Shown: in pieces, positions 23,341 to 32,706 of the stretch | Numbering within the stretch: the first letter of the stretch is position 1 | How the letters are laid out: the number at the start of each line of letters is the position of its first letter | Source: Cylindrotheca closterium | Lineage: Eukaryota > Bacillariophyta > Bacillariophyceae > Bacillariales > Bacillariaceae | Direction: 5' to 3' | DNA length: 64,000 nucleotides | Assembly: GCA_933822405.4 (NCBI GenBank) | Contig: CAKOGP040000191.1 | Location: 22,140-86,139, forward strand | The notes under the pieces: generated by a model | What the model saw: only the letters and a program-made list of their open reading frames with translations | Databases searched by the model: none | What the model was told of the DNA's origin: nothing | Program-made: the position numbers and the translations under genes

Positions 23341-23946
23341 ATGAAACCGTTCTGCCCTTTGGTCCTAATGGCAGTCGGAGCTACGGCATCCACATTTCCA
23401 AGGAATAATGTGTCGTTTGGAATCGTCAGAAGGCAGCCTTCCTTATTAGTGAAGCAAGAAAGCAACAATAATTCAAAACCATCCGATAGCGAGAGTACAC
23501 TTTCCTCGATGCTGTCAATACGAGGAGGAGCTTATGACCCATACATGGGTGATATATATTACAGTGAAGTGAGCCCAGAGAATTCCATGCCCGAACAAGG
23601 TTCCCACGATATCACCTACCCAACAAACACCAACAATAACAACAACGACAACACCAACGATGACACTCCTGTGGTTTCGAGTTCCCAAGTGATGTATGAG
23701 GGCGGATGCTTTGTCTCAAGCGATTCCGTTGGACCGGTCGAATCAATGTTCAATAGCTTTTTCAAAAGCTTTGGAGATTCGGAAGAAGACGATGATGACG
23801 ACGACGATGACAATGATGGCCACTCGTCCATGCTGGCAAATGGCTCGTTGACCCAGTCCAGACGGATGCAGTCTGCTGCTGATCGATCGTACCAATCGTA
23901 TGCCTCGAGTGCAGTATACTTGGAGAGTGAAGTTCAATTCCAATAA
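23341..23946 (+). CDS. Small secreted or plastid-targeted acidic low-complexity protein
   Basis: ATG at 23341 gives 201 residues starting with a signal peptide (MKPFCPLVLMAVGATAS, then TFPRN). In-frame ATGs at 23236 and 23239 would add a 34- or 35-residue basic extension. After the signal come Asn/Ser/Asp-rich segments, an RGGAYDPYMG patch, a poly-Asn stretch, a YEGGCFVSSDSVGPVESMF segment and an eight-Asp acidic run. No known domain is visible. The A-S|T-F junction after the hydrophobic stretch is only a weak match to the A|F plastid motif, so secretion and plastid import both remain possible. A 108-bp tandem duplication starts 13 bp after the stop. Confidence 0.6.
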   Translation: MKPFCPLVLMAVGATASTFPRNNVSFGIVRRQPSLLVKQESNNNSKPSDSESTLSSMLSIRGGAYDPYMGDIYYSEVSPENSMPEQGSHDITYPTNTNNNNNDNTNDDTPVVSSSQVMYEGGCFVSSDSVGPVESMFNSFFKSFGDSEEDDDDDDDDNDGHSSMLANGSLTQSRRMQSAADRSYQSYASSAVYLESEVQFQ

Positions 23947-23959
23947 GGATCGATCTAGC

Positions 23960-24175
23960 TTCGCTGAAGTAGTGCTGTGATGACGATCATGTATTGGCAC
24001 TCACAAGAAACTAGAATAAGAACCTGATGCGTTTGATGAAGAATATAATAGTAAAATATGTTGTGCGTTCGCTGAAGTAGTGCTGTGATGACGATCATGT
24101 ATTGGCACTCACAAGAAACTAGAATAAGAACCTGATGCGTTTGATGAAGAATATAATAGTAAAATATGTTGTGCG
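23960..24175. repeat. Perfect 108-bp tandem duplication
   Basis: Bases 23960-24067 are repeated without a mismatch at 24068-24175, directly after the stop codon of the acidic secreted protein, so the duplication lies in its likely 3' UTR. No coding potential. Confidence 0.95.
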
Positions 24176-24414
24176 TTTAACCCCCCCCCCCCCAATGGGC
24201 GCAGCCTTTGCATTAGCAGGGCATATGACTACTTCTATGCTTTGGTTAGATCGATGAAAATGATGATGAGGGCATCCGATTACTTTTGTGATTCGGATAG
24301 ACAGATAAAATGAGGCTACATGTACGATACTCCAGTATGATGCAGTTCATGGCGCTACTTCTTGGCACAGCCAGAAAAGAATTAAAAAAAATGCAGATTC
24401 TTTCTACAGTAGCT
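24176..24414. other. Intergenic stretch with poly-C run
   Basis: A run of 13 C at 24181-24193 follows the 108-bp repeats; its length is likely to be error-prone in sequencing. The remainder is AT-rich 3' flank of two convergent genes. Confidence 0.6.
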
Positions 24415-26091
24415 TTATTTCACGAGATGACGTTTGCTAGGTGGCACCACACTTTGTGGCAATTCTGCTGGAATCGGTCGTCCCTTTTGAATGACGGCAT
24501 CGCACAAGAACATTGCCACTACATACTCCTCATGATCAAACAAACCATCTCGGTCCATATCACTCAAGTTCCAGATTTGTCGCAGTTGGTCCTTGTTCAA
24601 TCCAGTCTTGACCAAGACATCACGAGCCTTGGCTGTGGGGAGGTATCCACCCTCGGGTCCCAAGGCCTCAAAACTCTGTTTCAGACGGTCCGCCGAATCT
24701 TGGAGTGCCCTGTTTTGTTTGAAAAAGAACCAGAGAAGAGGCATGCGTCAGTGAGTAAAGTAAACAAACGACAAATCTTCGGCAACAATATAGCAATACA
24801 ACATTTTACAAGAGTACAATAATAATAATACGTACCAGTAGTGAGCTGTATCCTCTTGCGCGTATCCAAATGGATTGCTCTCGTAGTTGTCTTGCTTTCC
24901 ATACTTGTTTCCAGTGTTTGGAACTGGAACCGATGCTGTGCTGGGAGATCCCCCCATTTTCGCCCGAAGCGTCTCCGGACTATCCTTTTCACTGGGCAAT
25001 TGTTCCATCAATGCTGGAATGTCACTGTTCAAAACGTCGTCCAAAGCATCAATTTGTTTTTGTGAGAGTGTCGAAAACTCGGCAAACTTGGTGTCCCGCA
25101 ATTTTGCCGAGAAGCCTGCAATATCGGGAAAGTCCCCAGGCGCCAAGTTGAATTTTTTGAGAATGGTTCGAAAGACGTTTGGCAAATCGGCAATGAGCTT
25201 TGCCTGTTTCTTCTCCTTGCCCATAAGAGTTGGCATTTCAGCCTTTAGGTGTCCAATAATAAAGGCCAATGTCTTGACCTTGCGAATGCGCTTGACCAAT
25301 TCATTAATCTTGCGAACAGCAGATTGACGTGGCAAGACGGCAAGGTCCTTCATGAGATCCTTCTCTTCCATTTCAAAGAGTTCCGAATTGTCCATATTCT
25401 TGAGTGGCTCTTGCCAAAAGGAGCCAACATAGACCCGAGCGACTTCTGGAGATGTCATTGTCTTTCCGAGTGACCACAAGAGTGCTCCATAGACTCTCAT
25501 GAGTTGTTGTCGATCAATTTGATCCGCCTTGTTGAGGATGCACCGGATCTTATCTTCATGTCCCTTTAGGACGTCAATGGCCCCCTTGAGTTCATCGGAA
25601 ATATCCAACTTGTGGGCATCAAACAAGAGGATAATCAAATCCGCACGTTCCGCAAACCACGAAACGACCTTGGTAAAGTCATAACCTCGATTGGTGCGTT
25701 GCTTTTCTCCCGACAAAATTCCCGGCGTATCCACTAGGGTTACCGATCGCAAGACACTGCTGGGCATTTGACTTCCTTCAAATCGACTTAGGAACGAAAC
25801 CCCAAATCGTTCCAGTCCACGAAAGGGAAGATCGGGATGGACGCTGAGAGCATTTCCCGGAATGGTCCGTTCTTCTGGTCCATTGATCAAGACGGTAAAT
25901 CGATCGGTAGTCGGTTCGGGTCCAATGCGTTGTCCAGGGAAATCACGTCCGAGAAGATAGCGAATAAAGGAAGTCTTTCCGACGGAATATTGACCCACCA
26001 AAAGTACTTGTGGTTTGGCTGTTGTTGTTGTTGTTGTTGTTGTTATGAAAGCAAAATTGGATCAAAAGTGAGATAAACATCATTATTCGAT

Positions 26092-26131
<40 letters not shown>

Positions 26132-26468
26132 GGCAATGACAAAATGACAAAATGACAGAAACAACTCGTGTACATTCTTCCTTCCTTTCTTCATTATTGG
26201 AAACAACTACTGGTACATCATTCTTCCCAATCGATCCACTCCCTTCACCCCATTTAAAATCAACATTCCAATTCTAATATGTTCATTATACTTTTCAATT
26301 CTTACCATCAAATTCGACATCGGTCAACAAGGGACTCTCATAAAAGTAATCATACTTATATCGCTTTTCCACTGGCAAGACGGATTTGCGATAGATTTGT
26401 TTCAGTTTGCCTGTAATGACATTGGTTCGATCGGTCAATTCACTTCCAGCTACTATGCTGTCTCCCAT
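24415..26468 (-). CDS. EHD: EHD-family (EH-domain) membrane-remodelling ATPase, three exons
   Basis: Exons 26468-26306, 26018-24836 and 24709-24415 join in phase to 546 residues, the normal EHD size. The N-terminal helix (KLKQIYRKSVLPVEKRYKYD) precedes a dynamin-like nucleotide-binding domain: P-loop GQYSVGKT at residues 63-70, RIGPEPTTDRF, VDTPGI and LNKADQID. A helical domain and an NPF peptide (ESNPFGY) follow, then a C-terminal EH domain with one EF-hand loop (DMDRDGLFDHEE). EHDs oligomerise on PI-lipid membranes and drive scission or tubulation in endocytic recycling. Intron 1 (287 bp) contains (GTT)8 and (GATT)n microsatellites, and its 3' splice site sits directly behind the CAA repeat of the sense strand. 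Start chosen at the ATG preceding the conserved helix. Confidence 0.93.
26021..26132. repeat. GTT and GATT microsatellites in EHD intron 1
   Basis: About eight GTT units at 26021-26044 and about ten GATT units at 26093-26132. Both lie inside the first EHD intron; the first is immediately next to the 3' splice site. Confidence 0.9.
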
Positions 26469-27089
26469 ATTTGTTGGACTAGGTATTATTGGTGTCAAAC
26501 GATGGGCTTTGTGTCGTGCGTGTGTGTGTGGTTTCGTGTTTGGAATACCGGTATATGCGGTAGATTGCAACTTTCTTTACCTACAACGTGTCCATGTGTG
26601 TGGATCTTCCTTTCGATTGATTGATTCTTGGCAAGAACCATTCGGAAACTTCGTAGAAAAGATACGCGGTTGAAAGTACCAGGTCCAACGGCTCGCTAAA
26701 CTGTTGCGCGTGCTCGACCCCTCGAACCTCCAGAATCAATCATAAATATATACAAAAAGATGCATGATGCTACTCGAATGATGGTAGTATCCTTGGTAGT
26801 AGTAGAAGGATAGTACTTCTAATAACATGTCAGCCTTCCTCCTTGTGCAGTAAATATCGCATATAATACAATGATTGACCTAAATTAAAAGAGAATCAAC
26901 TACTTGCCTTGGCTTTCTCTCTTCGTGCTCGTCTCCTAACCTTTCCTTCGTTGTAAAGTATTAATAAGTGCTATTTATAAATAATATCTAATGTAACAGC
27001 GGGCCTAACTTAAACTTTGTAAAAGTAGAACATGGGTTGCTTGGTTTATAATATAATTTCCCTTTGCCAAGTCATTTTCATCATTGTCA
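26469..27089. other. Intergenic region, 621 bp
   Basis: Holds the EHD 5' flank (with TACCGGTA at 26546 and a GT-rich patch at about 26519-26530) and the 3' flank of the RING gene. AT-rich, with no RNA gene or convincing frame. Confidence 0.5.
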
Positions 27090-28115
27090 TCAAGACGAAG
27101 TAGTGGCACTGGTGGCATCGTCCTCCTTTGTTACAGATTCCAAATCCAAATTACAAAGAGGACATCGTTGATGATTGGAGCACCATGAGGAAATACAGTC
27201 GCCATGGTACACGTGACCACAGGGCAAGCAGACCAAATCGTCCTTTTCTTCGTATTCACAAAGACAAATGGAACAATGTGGTTCTTCATCATCTCCCATG
27301 GACTTGTGTCCACAGGAATCTGGTAGTCCTTCACTTGCCTTGAAAGGAAATTTCTTCCAATGTTCCTTGGCTTCCTCACTGACTCCTGGTGTATTTTGGA
27401 GACCATCTGGATGTCCATAACCACCTTGCATCACTTGTCGCTGAGATTCAATAATGGCCAAGGCCAACTGTGCCTGAAAGGACAAGATTCTCATGTCACC
27501 ACCACCACTACCTGCACTTGCGGTTCCTCCATTTTCGTTGGATTCCACAATCAAACGATCCAAATGCTCCTCTCGCTCCCGATTGTGACGAATGAATCGA
27601 GCCGTCCAACTCGTTCCCACCAAACACAACAGCAACAACCCAAAATCCGAAGTAGCCACCGCTTGAATCCATAGTCGAAAGAGGACAAAGGCAGCAATCA
27701 AGACACAACCACTGGTTCGTCTGCGAGCCAACTCACGTTCTTCTTCCAACTCTTCCAAGGTAAATCGGCTGCGGCGCAAGCTTGTGGAAGAGGACCGTCG
27801 ACCGCGGGACCGTCTGGCATTCACAGTGGAAGCCAAAGTGGGAGAGGATCCTTCATCTTCTGGTGCTGCCATGGTTCGTCTCTGATTCTCAATATCTTCG
27901 TCGTCGTCGTCGTCATCTTCTTCGGAGGACGAAGTGGAATCCGCAAGAGCGGGAGGTTGTTGCTGTTGCTGCTCTTCGGCCCCTTCCAGTGGATGTGTCA
28001 TGACAATCTCGTCTTCTTCCTCCTCCTCCTCCGTGTTGATGCGTTCATGATCCTGACGGGCTCGTTGACGGTCACGCCAAGCTCTTAGATGGTGCATGGC
28101 TGCTGTAACTGGCAT
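27090..28115 (-). CDS. RING-H2 membrane E3 ubiquitin ligase
   Basis: Single exon, 341 residues. The N-terminal 120 residues are basic then strongly acidic (Glu, Asp and Gln runs). A hydrophobic hairpin at about 136-175 (CVLIAAFVLFRLWIQAV ... FGLLLLCLVGTSW) gives one or two membrane spans. The C-terminus holds a RING-H2 finger from CSICLCEYEEKDDLVCLPC through GHVYHGDCISSW to CPLC: Cys-X2-Cys, then Cys-X-His-X2-His, Cys and Cys-X2-Cys in ATL/RNF-like spacing. It is expected to recruit E2 enzymes and ubiquitinate membrane or trafficked substrates; the compartment is unknown. Confidence 0.88.
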   Translation of the reverse strand: MPVTAAMHHLRAWRDRQRARQDHERINTEEEEEEDEIVMTHPLEGAEEQQQQQPPALADSTSSSEEDDDDDDEDIENQRRTMAAPEDEGSSPTLASTVNARRSRGRRSSSTSLRRSRFTLEELEEERELARRRTSGCVLIAAFVLFRLWIQAVATSDFGLLLLCLVGTSWTARFIRHNREREEHLDRLIVESNENGGTASAGSGGGDMRILSFQAQLALAIIESQRQVMQGGYGHPDGLQNTPGVSEEAKEHWKKFPFKASEGLPDSCGHKSMGDDEEPHCSICLCEYEEKDDLVCLPCGHVYHGDCISSWCSNHQRCPLCNLDLESVTKEDDATSATTSS

Positions 28116-28508
28116 TGTAATGGACCTGTTTGGAGTCTATTGATTACTACTACTAGAGTGTATTGTAGTTTAGCTGTGTTTGTATGTCTTTTCTTGATTA
28201 TGTATCGAAAGTGACACACACGAGTGTCTTGTATTTTCTTCGTTTGCTCGTGTCAATCTCAACGAATTCCGTAGCGTCTCTTCGGGATTGGTACTATAAT
28301 CTACGTGAAAATGCGTAGAAATGGGTTTCTGTAAGAAGACTGCGGCAGAATTTGATTGAAAAAAGCATGACTCTTTGCTTTGACTAGATCGATCAACACG
28401 TGACGTCACAGGAGAACCAAACCTGGACCTAACGGTATTCCGCTAAGTGTTGCAACATATTACTTGGATTCATTCCATGAATACCGCATATATTATGCTT
28501 CCAAATAT
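28116..28508. other. Intergenic region, 393 bp
   Basis: Upstream of the RING gene and downstream of FEA gene A. Nothing recognised; AT-rich. Confidence 0.5.
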
Positions 28509-30940
28509 TCAAACCTCGTAGCTATTGGATGACCTTTTGTGATTGCCCGAGTACGTGGCTTCATCCTCTGGAAATTCTTCGTCGTTGTCCTCCTCGGACG
28601 AGGACTCGGACTCGGACTCCTCCCCAAAGTCGACCTCTTCTTCGTCTTGCCAGTTGGTGCTGTTCTCATCCTCGTGTTCTTCTTCTTGATCACCTACCAC
28701 ACTGTGGGTCAACACATCCTGTAGCTTCTGGGATGTCTCCATTTTAGGAGTGTCCACGTACTTGGGTTCATCTCGGAAGCCTCCTTCTTTGCCATCGCCA
28801 GCATCGTCTTGCCAGTAATTGCTAGTACTAGTACTACTGGAGTATTCTCCGTCTTCTTTTTTCAACAGCTTGTTCCGCCGCCACGTCCACACTCCCAGGG
28901 CCGTCAAAAAGACCAGGCCTCCAATGGCTCCACCTAATACGGCATCTAGAAAGTTGCCCGCCGTTCCTTGGGCTGCTGNNNNNNNNNNTCTTCTTTTTTC
29001 AACAGCTTGTTCCGCCGCCACGTCCACACTCCCAGGGCCGTCAAAAAGACCAGGCCTCCAATGGCTCCACCTAATACGGCATCTAGAAAGTTGCCCGCCG
29101 TTCCTTGGGCTGCTGCTCCACAGGGATAGGCATCGTACTTGTAATCCCCAATCGTTTCGTCCCAAATGCCACCAATTTCGGAACATTGAATATTCAAACA
29201 CGAGTAGGTATTCTCCAAGGCTTGTTGGACGGCCCCAAAATTTACGTCGGCAGTATTCTTGGATTTTAATTCCTGGTACAAAACAGCAGCATCTGGAGGA
29301 CTGCAGTCGTGCACCAAGGGAAGTATCGAAAGCGCGTACAAGGATGCTTGGGAACCATGCTTTTCATTGAAATAGGTTTCGTGCGCAATGATGTGAGCAT
29401 ACCGCAAGGTGGCTTGCACTAACGGAATGGTCATGAGACGGATAATCTCTTGTTTGTTCTGGGCAGCTTGTTCGCACCGATTGTGCAGCAAACTGTATTG
29501 GCCGTCGGCAAAGTGGGCAAACACTTGCAAATTGACGTAGGATTGGCCCGTGCGGCTGTCACTCGAGGCACCGCAGGTATTAAATTCTTGACACCGCAAA
29601 TCGGCTTGGTGCAACATCAAATCTCCATTATTGCTACTATTGTCCCCTTCATTCATACCCCGAGATCCCGTGTACATGGCAACGGCTTCGTCCCAAAAGT
29701 GTACCGCCTGTAGAAATTCTCCCTTTTCACAGTCTGCCACGGCTTGTTCCAGTTGGCGAATGGTGTACATCCAAATGCTAAGATAGGAAATGGCCTTGGA
29801 AATGAACTCTATTAGAAACAAATATCAATGAATGAATGAATGAATAAATGAACGGACAATAACAGTGAGGAATGAATGAATGAATGCATGAATGCATGGT
29901 CCTTATTGGAAATCCCAAAACATCAACGACTCGTCTTCGTACCTTTCAATCCATATTTGGAGTAGTATCCCAAATCCATATTGCCATTGTCCAACTCCAT
30001 TTCTTGTCCACGAAAGGCATCCTGGATGATGCGATCGGCATAGTCGAATTCGCCAAAGTAATTGTAATATTTGGAAAAGGTTCGAAACGGGCAGTGACTG
30101 CAACTCCACATGCGAGACTTGGCATGTGTGCTCAATTCGAGGAGAGTGTGATCATTGTGATTGGATTCTGAAACATTGTAAGTATACTGGAAACTTTGGT
30201 CGTCGTCAATAGTAATGTTACCCTCAAATTGCAAGCCTGAAAGAGTATTGGATGGAAAATGATGGTGAGTATAGAATAAACTGAGAATACCACTACGTCC
30301 TTCAGCAGAAATCAGGATGTCCTATCTGCGACTGGTTACTTACATCCATCGACGATCGGAGACGGATTCCCCCCTACACTGCAATGCGTATGGCCAGTCT
30401 CCGTGATATCATTGTCGTATACTATCCGAATGATAGTCTCGTTCACACCCACATTTCCAATTGTTTCCCCCACGATTTCCGATCCATCCATTGCGATTCC
30501 CACCACTGTTTTCCCCGAGGATATGGAGTCTTGGAGTGGTTTTATCAGCGTAACTGTAGCAATTGGTTTACTAAAGGCACCTTGGTGGTAAATGGCCATG
30601 GCGTTGGTCCATCCTTCGTCGTCCAGTTTCCCCAACTCATTTTTGATGGCATGAACATCCAAATCGACGGCAGCCTTATATTATGAAAGGGACAAGAAGA
30701 AACATATGATGGGTGAGCAATTATCATGGTCCTTTTTTTGTCACGGCTTCTCTCTTAGTTTTGCTAACTTACGGCATCTGCCACTTCCGACCTTGGAATA
30801 TATGTGCGAATGGATTCCACGAGGTTCCGTCGTCTGCGAGTTGATTTCTTGTCGTTATTGATCATGGTGGTGCCTTCACCATGATTCGAATGGCCGGTGC
30901 AAACAGGGATAAGTAAAAGACCCAGCAATGGAGACTTCAT
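28509..30940 (-). CDS. FEA1/phytotransferrin-like membrane protein (gene A), four exons, assembly break inside exon 4
   Basis: Exons 30940-30773, 30674-30344, 30236-29943 and 29808-28509 (introns 98, 107 and 134 bp). Exon 4 is interrupted by 10 N at 28979-28988, flanked by two identical 127-bp copies; counting one copy gives exactly 651 residues. A signal peptide (MKSPLLGLLLIPVCTG) leads a large lumenal/extracellular domain with GDFPA-free motifs typical of the algal FEA1 (low-iron-inducible periplasmic protein) family: YNYFGEFDYADRII, GNMDLGY, YLSIWMYTIRQLE, VHFWDEAVAMYTGS, CQEFNTCG, MTIPLVQATLRYAH and SILPLVHDC. One membrane span (about 485-507) and an acidic Ser/Glu cytosolic tail follow. 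FEA1/ISIP2A-type proteins bind Fe(III) at the cell surface in iron-limited algae. The family call rests on pattern recall, not a search. Intron 3 contains AATG repeats. Confidence 0.75.
28852..29115. repeat. Unmerged contig overlap: 127-bp direct repeat around a 10-N gap
   Basis: Bases 28852-28978 and 28989-29115 are identical and flank exactly 10 N. Each copy encodes the same membrane span of FEA gene A. Removing one copy and the gap restores a single open frame, so this is almost certainly a scaffolding artefact rather than a biological repeat. Confidence 0.93.
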
Positions 30941-31366
30941 GTTAATGGTGATTCTTCTGAGAGTCTTGATGCGCTCATTGTCGATAGCAGGTCGTCGGTG
31001 GGAAAGGCAACAACAGCACCAAGGCGCACCTGCATTATACAGTACCGGTAGATGGTATCATGTTTTGTATCCGTTGGACAATACCAGTCATATGGGTCGA
31101 ACATCCGCCATTTGAATTCCATCCCGTCGCGCGCCTCATCAGCCCGTCTAAATCCCGCCCATCATGCCCGTCCCACATGCGTACGTGTACGGCATCTCAA
31201 TTTCGAATTTGTGATGGGTGATGTTCATCCATCAACACTGATCATAGCACGCACTCCCACATAATCATTTTCTCTTCAGCAACGATTGGAAGGAAACCAT
31301 ATCGATTCACCAAATAGATTAAAACCTTGAGCCCCTACTGATCTACTTTCGATCAATTTGGATGTG
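30941..31366. promoter_or_regulatory. Divergent promoter region between FEA gene A and the 2OG-oxygenase-like gene
   Basis: 426 bp separate the two ATGs. Contains TACCGGTA at 31043. No conserved iron-responsive element is known to me well enough to call one here; the promoter role is inferred from the divergent layout only. Confidence 0.45.
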
Positions 31367-32578
31367 ATGAGAATACGAGACGTATGTCCAGCCTTACTTC
31401 TATCGTCATTATGGCTGCCGATCATTGAAATATCAGCATTTTCAACAGCTGCGCCGCCAACGAGAAGAAGAACTGGTACCTCCTTGGCTTCCATCTCTAA
31501 TGACGAACAAGAGTCTGTAAACAACAATCTTGTTCACGTCTATGAAAATGCCTTCAGCCTAGAATCTTGCGGAATGCTTCACTACCTCGCAGACGAACAC
31601 TATGAACGAACGAATGATGGTAGCAGTTTCTTCACTCGCCCTCCACACAATGAGAAACCACTTACCCCCATCGAACATGCCATCGACTCTGCTTTGATTG
31701 AATTGGGCGATAATACCAAACGAGTTGAGTACTGGTCACGAGACGAGTACATGAACATTGATGCTCATGCTGATATTGACGAAGCAATGCTAGAAGACGA
31801 AGGTGAAGTGAGATGTCCCCTGGTAGGGCATGTTCTGTACCTTATAGTAAAACCAGGTCTACACGGTCCTACTTGCGTCTTTCCCAAAGAGCAAAACGGT
31901 TGGGGGCTAACAGAAGACAACGGTGAAGGAAGAGAAAAGGACTTGGTGGTGGTTCCTGCCGTGGAGGGTCGGCTGCTGAGATTTCCAGGAAATGCGATGC
32001 ACGCCGTTCCAAATCCGCCAGATCGATGGCTACTAAGTTTGGAAGACGAAAAGGCACTAAGGACTGAGGAAGAGGACTGCGAAAAGGAAGAAAGCGAGAC
32101 CGAAGACGACGAGGAATGGGACGAAGAAGATGATGATGCTGACGACGAAGAGGATGAAGAGATTGAACGATCAGTTCTGCTCTTCAATACATGGCCGGAT
32201 GATCAACCGGGACCTCGCGGAGTTAATGGAGATATAGCGACCGGTGCTTTGCCAGAAGGTATTGAGATCAGCGAAGAGGACGCGGCAGCGTACTTGAAAT
32301 CTCATGAGGCCGAAATTCTCAGAGAATGGGAAGAGGAGTTTGGACGGAATGGCGAAGAGCTTCGGTGCAATCCTTTTAGTGAGTGGTCGCCGCTCGATAT
32401 CGAAAGTGTCAATAGTGAAAATAAGGACCCCAATGGCATCAATGTGTCATTAATGGGAAGAAAGAACAGAAGGTTGTATCCTAAAAAGTATGCTGAATTG
32501 AAGGGACCTCGCGAAGAGATGAGGGAAGCCTTGAAGCAAGACACCAGAGTCAGTGCAATATCATTGCGAGTAGAATAG
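31367..32578 (+). CDS. 2OG-Fe(II) oxygenase-like protein with diatom plastid signal
   Basis: First ATG at 31367 gives 403 residues. The signal peptide (MRIRDVCPALLLSSLWLPII) ends in EISAFSTAAPP, cleavage A24|F25, a good ASAFAP-type plastid motif. The body suggests a prolyl-4-hydroxylase-like double-stranded helix: DAHADIDE supplies H-x-D, LLRFPGNAMHAVPNPPDRW supplies the distal His, and a VLLFNTWPDDQP strand comes late. A 60-residue Glu/Asp-rich insert (about 230-270) interrupts the fold between the last strands, which is unusual. No 2OG-anchoring basic residue was assigned with certainty. It lies between two FEA1-like genes, divergent from gene A and convergent with gene B (128 bp between stops). 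Alternative: an inactive relative of this fold. Confidence 0.55.
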   Translation: MRIRDVCPALLLSSLWLPIIEISAFSTAAPPTRRRTGTSLASISNDEQESVNNNLVHVYENAFSLESCGMLHYLADEHYERTNDGSSFFTRPPHNEKPLTPIEHAIDSALIELGDNTKRVEYWSRDEYMNIDAHADIDEAMLEDEGEVRCPLVGHVLYLIVKPGLHGPTCVFPKEQNGWGLTEDNGEGREKDLVVVPAVEGRLLRFPGNAMHAVPNPPDRWLLSLEDEKALRTEEEDCEKEESETEDDEEWDEEDDDADDEEDEEIERSVLLFNTWPDDQPGPRGVNGDIATGALPEGIEISEEDAAAYLKSHEAEILREWEEEFGRNGEELRCNPFSEWSPLDIESVNSENKDPNGINVSLMGRKNRRLYPKKYAELKGPREEMREALKQDTRVSAISLRVE

Positions 32579-32706
32579 AATCATAAATGAACATCTGAGA
32601 ATTTCCCAACTGGCTTTCATCCTACAAAAAATATCTATTACACTTTATAAAATTGGAGACCTGTAACTCTACGGGGCCTTTGTCCCTTCGCACAAAAACT
32701 CCATGT

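Noticed and set aside
28852..29115. Biological tandem repeat of a membrane span in FEA gene A
   Set aside because: The copies are identical and separated by exactly 10 N, which fits an unmerged contig overlap better.
31765..32187. 140-codon Ser-rich minus-strand frame
   Set aside because: Antisense to the acidic insert of the 2OG-oxygenase-like gene.
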